The notes under the pieces are model-generated. The model saw only the letters and a program-made list of their open reading frames with translations, did no database searches and was not told where the DNA came from. A program made the position numbers and the translations under genes. Source: Paraphysomonas bandaiensis (Eukaryota; Chrysophyceae). Taken from it: a stretch of DNA of 64,000 bases. Location of the stretch: contig CBFFRP010000362.1 of the NCBI GenBank assembly GCA_965644295.1, forward strand, positions 62,001-126,000. Reading direction: 5' to 3'. Shown here piece after piece: positions 20,501-31,600 of this stretch (within the stretch, counting starts at the first letter, position 1; every line of letters starts with the position of its first letter).

Positions 20501-23424
20501 GACGGACAATGCAACATTATCATACCAGAAATATACATTGAAGTAGGATTGATAAGGCAATGCGTCACTGCAATTTTGATGTCAAGAGTGTCGATGGTAT
20601 AGATTCGAACCCCTTTGCCAGTACACACTGCTAGAGTGAGAATGTGGTCCTGTTCTAGTGGCTGACCTAAAGCCATGCGTTCTTTGATATCAACGCTATC
20701 ACCAGACGCAGCCAATATTTCGATGTCAGATATTGTCACTTCTTCTTGTATTAATATTAGTCGTTTGAAAGAAGTCATATGCCATACACCCCAATATTTT
20801 CCACCAGAAGCAGCCACAACCAATTTTAGCGATTCAGCAACTTTTACTATCACTATGCCACAATTATCTCCAATAGCAGATTCAGCTGTGTTATGCACAG
20901 TGAGTGCACCTGAATTCTCTTCCATGCATCTGATTCGGCCGTCCAGAGAACCAGAAAACAAGAGTCCACGCGTTCCCTTCACGACTGCCATACATGAAAC
21001 TTCTTTAGAATGTGCCATTATTGAATCAATAACAGCTCCAGTAGCAAAATTAAGCAGCAGAATATTCCCACTGTTGCATCCCACATAAATACGCCGCCCA
21101 TACTCACCATCGAGGCAAAAGCAAGTGATGTCAGATGAGTCTACATCATTGAATGAGGCCTGGAACGCTCCAGCTGAGATATCATACTTGAATATATTGC
21201 GACCAATGCCGGTTACCACGCAAGCGTTAGGTTCCGAGTAACACATGCAAGTTGGAGGAACAAATTCAGCTGCATTCTTCTCTGGTATCAAGTGAATCAA
21301 TTTCGAAGAGGCAGCTATTATGTTGGAATAATTTCCTTTCGAGTGAAGAGGATCGTACGGCAATTCAAGAAAACGTATACGGGCTACTTGAGGCTCATTC
21401 GTGGAAATGTTAAATACTTGTAGGACTTGGGCAAATCCACACTGACTACCCTTCTCTTTGACAAATACGTTCCACAAGCGGAATTCGCCACCATCATCAC
21501 ATGTAACTGCTCTTAAATTGTCGTCCGTTTGGTTTGCTGCGCACATCATTTTAGCTGCAGCCACCGGCATGCGGTGGCCCTTTAATATCAACGTTGGCTC
21601 TTTCAGAGCAATGTCCCATGTCTTCGCCTCGCATTCGAATCCTGCAGACAGTAAAACACCTTTCGCGTATGACATGCAACGAACACCGCGCTTATGACCA
21701 AGAAGTACGCCTTTCACGCGCCGGCTAGATTGGCTCCAGAGCACAATTCGTTTGTCCAGAGAACATGATGCAAAAAGATCCATCCGGTCGATTGCAATGA
21801 AGTCAGTGACCAGATCTTTATGACGCGACACGTGGAATATGGGTAAGGTACCTTCCAAATCCCACCCATATATAATATTATCCGCTCCCACGGAACAGAG
21901 AAGCTTGCAGCCCTCGCTCCAGCATAGCTTTACATGCAAGAAACTAGAAAATATTTTGTTAAATATAGTATAGTGAATACGTTTCCCATTCAGACTGCAC
22001 TGCTCGCGAACAATGACAATGGTATGGTCAGATGCACAGTATGCATAAAGATCTTTCCAAGGAATATACACTATATCGTATACTTTCGGCTTTTCGTGCA
22101 TTTCTCCACCATTAGTGACCTTAGTTGGATCTAACACGGCTTCCAATCCAAATCGGTCGTTGAACATAAGAACATTTTCAGCCTTATCTTGCAGTACCAC
22201 CACACGCTTTTGCTCTGGAACATACTTCATTCCTGCTAGAGAGTTATAGCTATTTAACGTTGTTTCTTTGATTTCATTATCTTCACCATACTCAATCACG
22301 TAGTTATCGAGTGTGTCAGCTGTCAAGGCATTGCCTCCATCTGATGCCCCACTACCGGCACCCACTGCCCCAACTAGCCCGGTGTGAATGCAAAATGTAG
22401 TGAACTCATCCCAGTCCACAGCGCCATCTCCATTAAAATCTATTTGGCTGAACATATCTTGCAGTATTGCCACGGTGTAAGCACTTTCTACCTCGTCAAT
22501 CACCCGCGGATGGGTCTCATACAGCTGACGAAATATAACTTCGGTGAACTGTCGAATAGGCAACCCGTTACCCTTCTGAAAACTTTTCTTTAATTTTGGC
22601 AGCGCAGTAGAGGACAGAGCAGAGCATATAGCTTTCACAGAAGGAAAGAGACGCGGCCTATACTTGTCGAGTGCAGGAACAGCCGATACAACCAGTTGTC
22701 CACACCTCTCATCCTTCTCCCGTGACGTGGCTACATACAATGGCTCGAAAACATTCTTGAATAGCCATTTACAGGATCCATCGTCGTTCCACCCATCTTT
22801 ATACAATATACTAAGTGCCACGCCTTGAAAATCTTTTCTCGTGCGATTCATTGTTTGAAATAACTTTGGAGATGGCCCCCCCGTGCCTTCAACTTTACTC
22901 ATAAAATTGTCACCGTCACATTCTAAATTCTCTTGCGTACAGTGCGTAATGATCTGCTGCACGAACTGAAAATTTCGTGGACCACCATCAACAAACAGCA
23001 CTATAGCGGCAGTTCGAGGGTGTACCCGACTCAAATCTATATGTACATTTTCTTGATGAGAAGAAGATTGTGCGTGACTGTCGATATCAGCTTCTAATTG
23101 TGAACTACCATCTACTGATACGGGGTTGTCAAATGTGAGTTTCTCAATAAAGCGGGCCTAAAAAAAACAGTAAAAGAACCATTTCAACGGAACAAAGTAT
23201 ACATACTCTTTCGTCGTAGAAGAGAACAAAAAGATCAAGGTCGCAAATGATTCCATTTGAACTAATCCACTCCACAGCCTATCGTACATAAATAATAACA
23301 CACCCCATACATACATACATATGTACAATCCTACCAGTCGAGTGCCTGTGGTGCGCGGGTTGAACGTATATAATTCATTTAATCCAACTTTCGGAACTTC
23401 TTGACCTCCTCTTTGTCGTGGCAT
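17589..23424 (-). CDS. TerD-like / EF-hand / WD40 / EF-hand protein
   Basis: Four minus-strand exons (23424-23335, 23278-23207, 23157-18799, 18668-17589) give 1,866 residues; introns of 56, 49 and 130 nt are all phase 0. Splicing the first three exons creates DLDLFVLFYDER-ARFIEK, then TFDNPVS and VHIDLSRVHPRTAAIVLFVD. That is the pattern of the TerD domain (acidic DLD, FDN, then a hydrophobic strand with IDLS-V), covering about residues 20-260. An EF-hand follows near residue 300 (DFNGDGAVDWDE). WD40-type blades occupy roughly 340-1000 (for example ITGWD-like, KRIVLWSQ, EAKTWDIA, GRIRCME). A long Ser-rich disordered stretch comes next, then at the C terminus two EF-hands in exon 4 (DEDYSGDLDPDE, DQSGDGFLSIKD). 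The EF-hand plus WD40 combination recalls WDR49/CFAP337-type axonemal proteins, but the TerD part is not known to me there. Function unknown; calcium binding is likely. Confidence 0.82.
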
Positions 23425-25198
23425 GTTCGATAATTATCCAATAGCGGCTATAACCAGGACAAAACAATGTGTTTAGGTGGCTATACAGCTACTCATGTTG
23501 CCACAGGTTCTATCAATTAATATAACTAATCGTCTCAATCAAACATACACAGACAGTCTATCGGACATATCTGAAACAACTCGCTACTCATTGGGCCTTA
23601 TTCATAGCACCTCTCACTCTCTAGCTGATATTATTATGGTAATGCTCGATGGGAGCTCCAGCGCCCTCTTCATATGATAAAACACGTACAGTATATCGCC
23701 GGTTTCGACAGTCTTCTAACTGTAGTCACAGTAGTATATGAAATACATCGTACTTTATATATGGAATACATATGATCATATCACCTACTGCTGTGTATGA
23801 GTGTATAGGTACAGAGTTCTGTAGTACACACCAGTGTGTTGTACTGTGTATCATCCCATATATCGTCAGCTCAGGTGCCTCAGGTCCAAAAAAAACATGC
23901 CCCAGGTGTGCTCCTCTGCATGCATGTCCGTGTGGGGGTGTGGTCACGTGGCCGGCTGGTATCTTTACTATTAAGTGTGTACAGAGCATCGAGAAGCCAA
24001 GAAGTAGGTACATAGAGAAAGTGGCTTTGGGGGTTGACGTGCAAGCAGGGGTTATTAGTTGAGACAAGTAAACTTACACGCTCATACGCTCATGTCCCCC
24101 TAAACACACCCACTATAGCCCACACACATCTATATCCTCTTTTTACTACCTTGTTTTGCATGTTTTTGTTATTACTGGAGAGTGAGTGAGTATGAGGCAC
24201 ACTAAACTGATAGTTCAGAAGTCGAATCTCGTATATGATCATTTTTACACATTGGTGGAGCTCTTCATTCTGTAACAGTTTCAAGCATATTTTCTATTTT
24301 AAACTTACATTCACGTGGTACTTCGATGAACTCTAACTGTTGCACGAGTTTTATAGTTTTAAACTAATAACATGAGCCCTATGAAATAAAAGACTCAGCA
24401 AGGAAAATTTAATTATTTTCAGACATGGGTGTGCATTTCCGTAGAATTTCTACGTTTTTATGTAACGTGTCTTCCTCTCAGTGTCCAAATCACCATAAAG
24501 TAAAACTGTATACAGTTCGAATAAGATTTTGTAATACAATATATTATTTCGTATGACAGGGCTAGGGAAAAATATATTGTATTGTAACATATATTGATCG
24601 GTCTACCGGCAAGAACAAATCCACCAACATTGTTACTGTTAAGCTAGCTCACTACTCACAATATATTGAACTTAATACTATATATCAAATTGGAAATTCA
24701 TACATCATGGATAATCAGTTTCATCATGTCATTGATAAGCAAGTACTGGTATAATAGCAAATGATAATAGTCATCAAGCCACTCACTGTTGAATAGTCTG
24801 GCAGCTAGATAAAATACATTAAATGACAGTCCCTGTCCCCCACACTGTCGTTTATTCTGGACTTTACGCCAACATATACAGTATATAGTATATTACTGTG
24901 CTAAGTGCTAACTATATATTTAAATGAATGTATTACATAACATGTATCCAAGATAAGCTACACACAAGGAATACGCTAGAATTAAATGTATATGTAGGAA
25001 AGGTTTATTCAATTAACAAACTCCCTCTCGGAACGGGGTTCATAGGGTTTAAACGTTTAAACACACTTCTTCAAAATAATCCAACTATTAGAAGACTCTC
25101 TAATATATAGGCAAAAATACAAGCTATACTGTACAATATACATGACGAAATATATTCACGGACTACATGTACCAGAGCATCGAAAACGTTGATAGTCA
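23425..25198. other. Intergenic with repeat debris
   Basis: Head-to-tail spacer upstream of the TerD-WD40 gene and downstream of the TKL kinase gene. At 24557 CAGGGCTAGGG is a probable hAT-type terminus. 24597-24680 resembles 59625-59690 (a CCGGC core, then GTTAA-CTAGCTCAC), so a degraded shared element is present. No supported coding gene. Confidence 0.4.
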
Positions 25199-26815
25199 TC
25201 ATGGTTTAGTGGGCAACATCATACTCGGTAACGGTTTCTTATCTGGAAGAAAGAAATCCACAGCCCCTTTGTTGATTTGCTTCTCGCTATAATATTCCAG
25301 GTATAACAAGGGGTTGCGCAATTGCTGACAATGTTTCTGTTGTATAAACTCGAGAAACGTAAATTGTAAAAGGCGCAGGTCAGAATTATCTACATCAAAC
25401 ACGGAAGTCATGACATCTTGCTTACACAACTCCATATGATATGTTACTAACTGAATCCAAAAGTAACTGATAGTCATATGAAACCCGTCCTTCTGAAACG
25501 CGCGAAGCTTAGTTTGAATGCTGTCAACGCTGGCGCTACTTCTCCCCACGCTTTGCAGCACAACATATACCAACCTTAGAAAGCTCTCGTGACCCCATCC
25601 CGTCAGGGTTTGCGATTCAAAGCTCATTAGAAACTCTCTATCCGACAGCCTTGCACCTTGTCTAGTGACTATTTTGTGCTCGATGTTGCCATCATCACCT
25701 CCACCGACTTTTACGCTCAAAGCGGACATAACAGGTACATTCGCTTCTTCCATAGACAACATATCATAGAAATGATTCGGTGATGTGTCTGTACTTTCAC
25801 TGCCCACACTCAAACCACTTTCCTCAGTAGTCGTACCATCAGGCGCAAGCCCTTGTGAGCGCATCAATGAAAACATTATATTGACACCTGTTCGTGATTC
25901 GGATTCTTCTCCAGAATCACTAGGTGTGGTTAGTGATGACAACGTGTGTATGATTTCAGTCATATCTGGTCTATCTCCAGGTTTCTGAGACCAAAGTCGT
26001 TCCATTAGTAGACTAATTGTGCTTGGAACAGTTTCCGGCACATTCATGCGCTCGCCCTCACAGACACGTACAACAACATCAATCAGGTCATACCCCGCCC
26101 ACGGCTCAGCCTGGGCAAACATTTCATACAGCACTACGCCAAAAGAAAAGGCATCTGATCGTTCTGAAAATTTTCTTTGGCGCATAGCTTCTGGAGCAGT
26201 CCAACGAATGGGACCAAAATTACTGCGAGTATATGCTGCCGTCTCATCTTGTGCCTTGACTCGAGATAAACCAAAATCACTCACCCGTATATGGTTAGTA
26301 TCGTCCAATAAGAGGTTGCGACATGCTAGGTCTCTGTGCACGACGCCTTCGTAGTGCAGATGCCTCACCCCAAGAGCAGTCTCTGTTGCCCAACGATATA
26401 GTGTGTAAACGTCTATAGGGTTACTGCCAGTTCTTTTAAATAGTACGTCATACACAGAGCCATTCGGGTAATAAGTAGTGACGAGGCATCGACATGGAGT
26501 CATAACCACACCCACAAGATGAATAACATATGAGTGATTGCATACACGAGCCATAGTCTCAACCTCTCTAGAGAACTCACTCTCAGGAGACATATCAGTG
26601 CCTTTAAGCTGTTTAATAGCTACACTCATACCGCGCCATTCCCCTCGTCGAACTATACCAAAGCTCCCCTCTCCGATCACCTCCTGATATGATATCTGTT
26701 CAGAGTCCAACTCAATCACTGACAAGCACGAGCCCTCCATATTACCCGTAGAATATACTATGGATGAACATGGATGTATGTATATATCTGCTCTCATCAC
26801 TGCTGTACCATACAT
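25199..26815 (-). CDS. Tyrosine-kinase-like (TKL) protein kinase with unknown C-terminal domain
   Basis: A single exon of 538 residues. The kinase domain spans about residues 42-300: glycine loop GEGSFGIVRRG, VAIK lysine at 68, HRDLACRN catalytic loop at 160-167, DFG at 180-182 and WTAPEAM (206-211). All catalytic residues are present, so it should be active. HRDLACRN and the WTAPE motif place it in the TKL group seen widely in protists, so Ser/Thr or dual specificity is possible. Residues 300-538 contain a Ser/Thr-rich linker and a helical region (REFLMSFESQTLTGWGHESF onward) that I do not recognise. In-frame ATGs also occur at residues 7 and 26; the last lies closest to the kinase domain and could be the true start. 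No signal peptide or clear membrane segment. Confidence 0.9.
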   Translation of the reverse strand: MYGTAVMRADIYIHPCSSIVYSTGNMEGSCLSVIELDSEQISYQEVIGEGSFGIVRRGEWRGMSVAIKQLKGTDMSPESEFSREVETMARVCNHSYVIHLVGVVMTPCRCLVTTYYPNGSVYDVLFKRTGSNPIDVYTLYRWATETALGVRHLHYEGVVHRDLACRNLLLDDTNHIRVSDFGLSRVKAQDETAAYTRSNFGPIRWTAPEAMRQRKFSERSDAFSFGVVLYEMFAQAEPWAGYDLIDVVVRVCEGERMNVPETVPSTISLLMERLWSQKPGDRPDMTEIIHTLSSLTTPSDSGEESESRTGVNIMFSLMRSQGLAPDGTTTEESGLSVGSESTDTSPNHFYDMLSMEEANVPVMSALSVKVGGGDDGNIEHKIVTRQGARLSDREFLMSFESQTLTGWGHESFLRLVYVVLQSVGRSSASVDSIQTKLRAFQKDGFHMTISYFWIQLVTYHMELCKQDVMTSVFDVDNSDLRLLQFTFLEFIQQKHCQQLRNPLLYLEYYSEKQINKGAVDFFLPDKKPLPSMMLPTKP

Positions 26816-27733
26816 ACATACATTAGAGCGAGTATCTAAGGTAACTTACTGCTGTATATCATGAAAAACATGAAAAAATACATGAAAACCTAAACTTTTC
26901 CATTTATTTCCATAATTTTTTCATTTTAGGTATCAAAATACAGTGATTTTAGAACAGAATAGCCCATTAATCATGTACAAAAGTATCCGTATTCCCTATA
27001 CAGAGTGCGTGTATCCATGTATCTGTGTGCAGGTTCTTGGTATGGATATGAGGACACTGCAGCTGTGCACTAGCTATGCAATGAAGGAGCTCACAATGTG
27101 TCCATTACATGCACTCATCAACGTCGTTCAGTTCTAATAAGGTTACAGTGTATATGGACAGCTTGTTTCATAATATTATATGCAATGATTGCTCGCTGTT
27201 CACTGCATTGACGGTTTCATTGAAGCACAATGTATATATAGATAGATACATGCACTGTACATGCGCTGTATTAGGGTCATTATATTAGGAATAGGAACCA
27301 TTCACCCGAACTATGCTACCACAACCCTCACAGTCATGAATCCTCTCCCCTTGGACCCCTTCATGGCTTGGACCCCTCATATGTGCAGATCTATTCTTAT
27401 TAATAGCTACACTCACAGCTACTGAGCCTATACAAATATGCATAAGCACATACATGTACGTGTATACTCATATATAAATACATACATGTATACAGTGTCC
27501 ATTACTGTTTATGTCGTGTTCTGCTGCATTATTCTATTAAAATCTTATGTATTATTCCCAAATTTGACTCCGAAGATATAATTTCATCGTGTGTTCACCT
27601 GTTGCTTCATAGGCATCTCTTAAATCGCTGATCAAAGAATGATTTTAGATGGCTGTTGCATGGGTAGGACGACATAAAATAAGTATGTACTATGATTCGA
27701 ACATCAACGGCTTTTTTTTAAGAATATTGGTAG
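26816..27733. other. Intergenic, no supported gene
   Basis: AT-rich region rich in ATGT/ACAT-like short tracts. A 64-codon open frame at 26943-27137 has no homology that I can recognise and is not called. Confidence 0.4.
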
Positions 27734-28503
27734 TCATATCAAGTGCATGAGAGAGCAGTGGCACAATTGATTCAATGTATAACAGAACACGCAACCAATG
27801 GCAGTACAATCCCAACCAATAAAAGGAAAGTTTAAGCATTTGTATCCCGGTAATAAAAGAAAGTGATTTGCGTGTTCCACTGAACCAATAACAGGTAAAA
27901 AACGCAGTTTTCGAGAAGAAATGTGTATAAGATATTTTTCATCAATTAACTCTTGAGTATACTTGTGGTATTTTATAGTTATGTTATAATTAACCACCGG
28001 TAATAAGGAGGCAATATCATCCTGCACTCAATATTATGAAACAAGGGCGAAAGCCCGAGTTTTTAAATTTAGACAATGGACGATACTCACTAGGTTAAAT
28101 TGTAGCTTATCCTCATGATGTTGAAAGCCTAATATACAGATTGCATAGCCATTAGTACTTTGCTTGCTGTATGAAGAAATAGGTGTGACATTAAGAAAAC
28201 AAATGAAAACACATATTGTTTCAAATCTATGGTATGTATATTGTATATTGTAAATGCTTAGGGAATAGCAATTGCACAAGATTATCTTAAAGAAATATAC
28301 CCCCAAATTTCTATAATAGCTAAAACAAATATACTCCAACCACAGAGGGATAGCAATTGCGAGGTGATGAAATTCCTACATAAGTGTGATGATGAACGTG
28401 AAGAGTTGTGGTCGCACGAGGCATCATTATGATCTTCCACATCAGACGAAGGATGGAATACTACTTGGAGTGTTTGATGATCTGGTTTTGATAGTTGGCT
28501 CAT
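27734..28503 (-). CDS. Small membrane protein of unknown function
   Basis: Three minus-strand exons (28503-28301, 28166-28091, 28021-27734) with phase-consistent GT-AG introns of 134 and 69 nt give 188 residues. The ATG at 28503 is the first in frame. The N-terminal 45 residues are polar and Ser/His/Asp-rich. A strong hydrophobic segment follows (LLSLCGWSIFVLAIIEIWG), then a soluble stretch with NYNITIKY. A second hydrophobic, Cys-rich segment lies at the C terminus (DCTAIGCVFCYTLNQLCHC). Two membrane spans or one span plus a re-entrant Cys-rich helix are possible. I do not recognise the family. Support is the intact frame through two introns and the lack of internal stops; there is no conserved domain, so the model is moderate. 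Confidence 0.55.
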
Positions 28504-28671
28504 CAATGTGTTTTCATTATAATTGTGTAATGTAATGATTAATAATCGGACTTCAGTGCATGATATCTACTGAACATTCAAGCGAAAGCTACAAGAAAAA
28601 AACTTTTAAATATTATTTAATCAATATTGGTTTCAGTTTCACAAGCAACATATACGCGGTGGCATTCTTTC

Positions 28672-31600
28672 TCACTGTTTTCTGCTAGGGTCCATTCGGT
28701 CGGCTGACTGCGGTACATTGACGTCCATTTTATGAGTGCTTGCGTTCCACGCAAGCAGTGGCTCGCCTGTTCTTGGAGAAGCAGTAGAAGTGGTAGTACC
28801 CGTTGTGGAATATCCCATACTCGTTTCAGTATTGGACCGCATAGGATAATACCCAGCCATTGACGGTGATACGGCAGTGGGAATGAGGTTCCTGGGTGGC
28901 GATGAAGACACAGGAGAACGTTGGGCAATACCAGACAGTGGAGGTGATGGAAGGGCTGGAGATGCTGCTCCTGGCATCACTGAATTACCTATATACGAAT
29001 CTTAAGCACATTGCAATATGTTCTACATGTTTTGGCACATAGTCCATACAAGGCACAGCAGAGTATTTAAAAATAATATAGTACAGGATATTGAATATGC
29101 TTATTCAGCCAACACACATTGAAAACGCAATCTGAGTTTAACCTTATCCCTACGTCTACACACCTGACGAACCGCTCTCCGGAGGTATAGGCCCAGGCCA
29201 TTCAGATAAGAGCTGGTATCCATGGTTCGGTTCCAACTGACGTAATGGTGAATGTGCCTGAGCCGGTGGCTGGACGTGCTGCTGGTTCGCGTACTGAAAG
29301 CTATGATGAACTGATGGAGGGAGCAAAGCCCCGGAAGAGTTCTGAGGCAACAAATTAGTGGGGATTGCAGAATTCGTGCTGTGCAGTGGTGGGCGCGCAA
29401 GTTGGGACGATGCAAAAGGGGTACCATACGGTCTGCTAGTGCTCATTCCAGATATATTGCCATCAGGTAAGTTTCCCGTTGATCCTGACGAATAAGTCGC
29501 TTCCACTGAGGCTGGTAAATGTTGAGATGAATGTTCTTGCCCATCACTCATACACTGGCTGGATGTGCCTACATTGGCGCTAAGAGTACGAAAATTAGGC
29601 GGCGGTGTGCCACTACTTGCTGCTATCTGTGGTGGCTGACGCTGTACCGGTACCGACGTGTCTTTCGGTGGCACGGAGGACGCAAGCAAGTTGTTTCCAT
29701 TCAGAGGGAGGGTCGAGGGATTAACTTCTGGGTCTGATGTATCAGAATCGTGCTTTTTGCCCTATACGATTACACACAAAGAAATATTGTTACATATCCG
29801 TATATGTATACATACTTTCATACGGCTTCAATTATGAAAATTTCGTATAATACAGGTGACAAAACATTATCACTATATTCACACCTCATCTGTTTTCTTC
29901 GACTTTTTCAGTAGCGGTCTGGATAGCACCACTTCCATCGTAGATGGGTTGTGGTCGGCAGTTGGTCGGGCCGGTGCAGAACCGAGTAGAGCTTTGGTGA
30001 AATTCTTTTCCACTCCCCCCGCCTGTTTACCTCTAGCTTTAGGCGCTTTAGGTGCTTTAGGTGCTTTCAAAGGTCTATTCACACCATTTCCTTTGGCAAC
30101 CGCACCTCGAGGGAATGGGACAATGTCCTATATAAGTGTCATATTATCGTGCTTCACAAAACCACAGCAGTACATGTAAACTGCAGTGCAACAATGCGTA
30201 TCACATATACTTACATCTTGCAACTGGAACATAGCTTCAATATCTATCTCGTCATTCTCACTTGGCGCTTCTGACGTAATCGAAGTGCCATCTGTCAGTA
30301 TCCCTTTGCGGCGAAGCCGGATCGACGAAATAAGTGCAGTGGTCAGCAAGTGCTCGATCTCGCGCGGTATTGGGCTTGGTGGATGGGCTTCATTACGAAC
30401 AAGAAGAGCCTACATAATTAAACGCATAATTTATACGCTTCAATCGCAGATACGTATTGACACTTATATACAACAAAGGGATAACAACGCATTATAACAC
30501 GAATAAACAAACCTTTCGCTGCATAAAAGCTGGTTTCAACGGCAATAAGAAGTAGAATATGCGGAATCCAATCTATTCGATAATTCGCTATGAGTAATTC
30601 CAAACCACTAAACATGCAAAACACAATGCGATAAAACCTGCACAATAGATTTCGACGAGAGTCGTTCAGGTGCATCAGAAGGAAGTATCTTCTTTCCGCC
30701 CACAAATATACCGGCATTATGAAGGCACTTAATTTCAAACGATCCCTTGGAGGTATTATATTCAATTACTGCGTGCTCTCTGCCGAGGAAGCAATTAGTC
30801 ACGGGAAACCATACCAACAAATCAACATAACAAAGAGCATATATCGTACATCCAACATACCTGGCTACTGATGGATCGTTTCCTATGTGTATGTCGACAA
30901 CGCCCGGCACACCACAAAGACCAGAAGTATCAGGGACACCAATACTATCAGTGATGCTCAGCGTCGACTCCATGAGCTTACCCAATACGCTTCGTTTCGA
31001 TGTAATGTACGATACATAACCCTGCCCAACACCTTATGAATACATATACAGCGCAAATACATCAAATGAACGATCCACCGTACACTTTATTTTACACAAA
31101 AATAATAACGCAAATACGTAGTTTTGGTACAAGACATACTCTGGGGCCACGCAATTGCGCAAACGAAGGTGTCGACATATGTGGCGAATCCCAAAGAGTT
31201 GTGTCTTTGTAAGCCGGTACACTGGGTGCCACCATCTCCTTCAGTGATGCACACAACCTAACGGAAGCATAAATGCATAAGAACGCAGCGTACATAGTCA
31301 CAAGTAGATACTATCTGCTGTAGACAACATGTATCAATTCAAAAACTTCAACTTACGTTTTATCTGAAAGTTGGGCAATGAGATCTTCATCCGTAAGCAC
31401 CGCCCTAGACTTCTTGCGCTTGCCACCGACATGGGCATCCGCGGCACATGGTACAATATGCCCTAATGAATAAAACACGTCAACAAGGCGCAATTATAAA
31501 TACAAATTAGGTGGGGCATGGTTCAGCACCACTATACATCGAGCCTTGACATTTATAACAGAGTGGCTAGTACATGACACATGCCCACCTGATTTATCGC

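Noticed and set aside
26943-27137. 64-codon plus-strand frame
   Set aside because: No recognisable domain, no splice partner and no family match.
28672-31589. FHA gene separate from the AP2 gene
   Set aside because: Introns joining 31589, 31462-31357, 31257-31140 and 31021 are in phase, and no ATG in a plausible context starts a new frame before the FHA domain.
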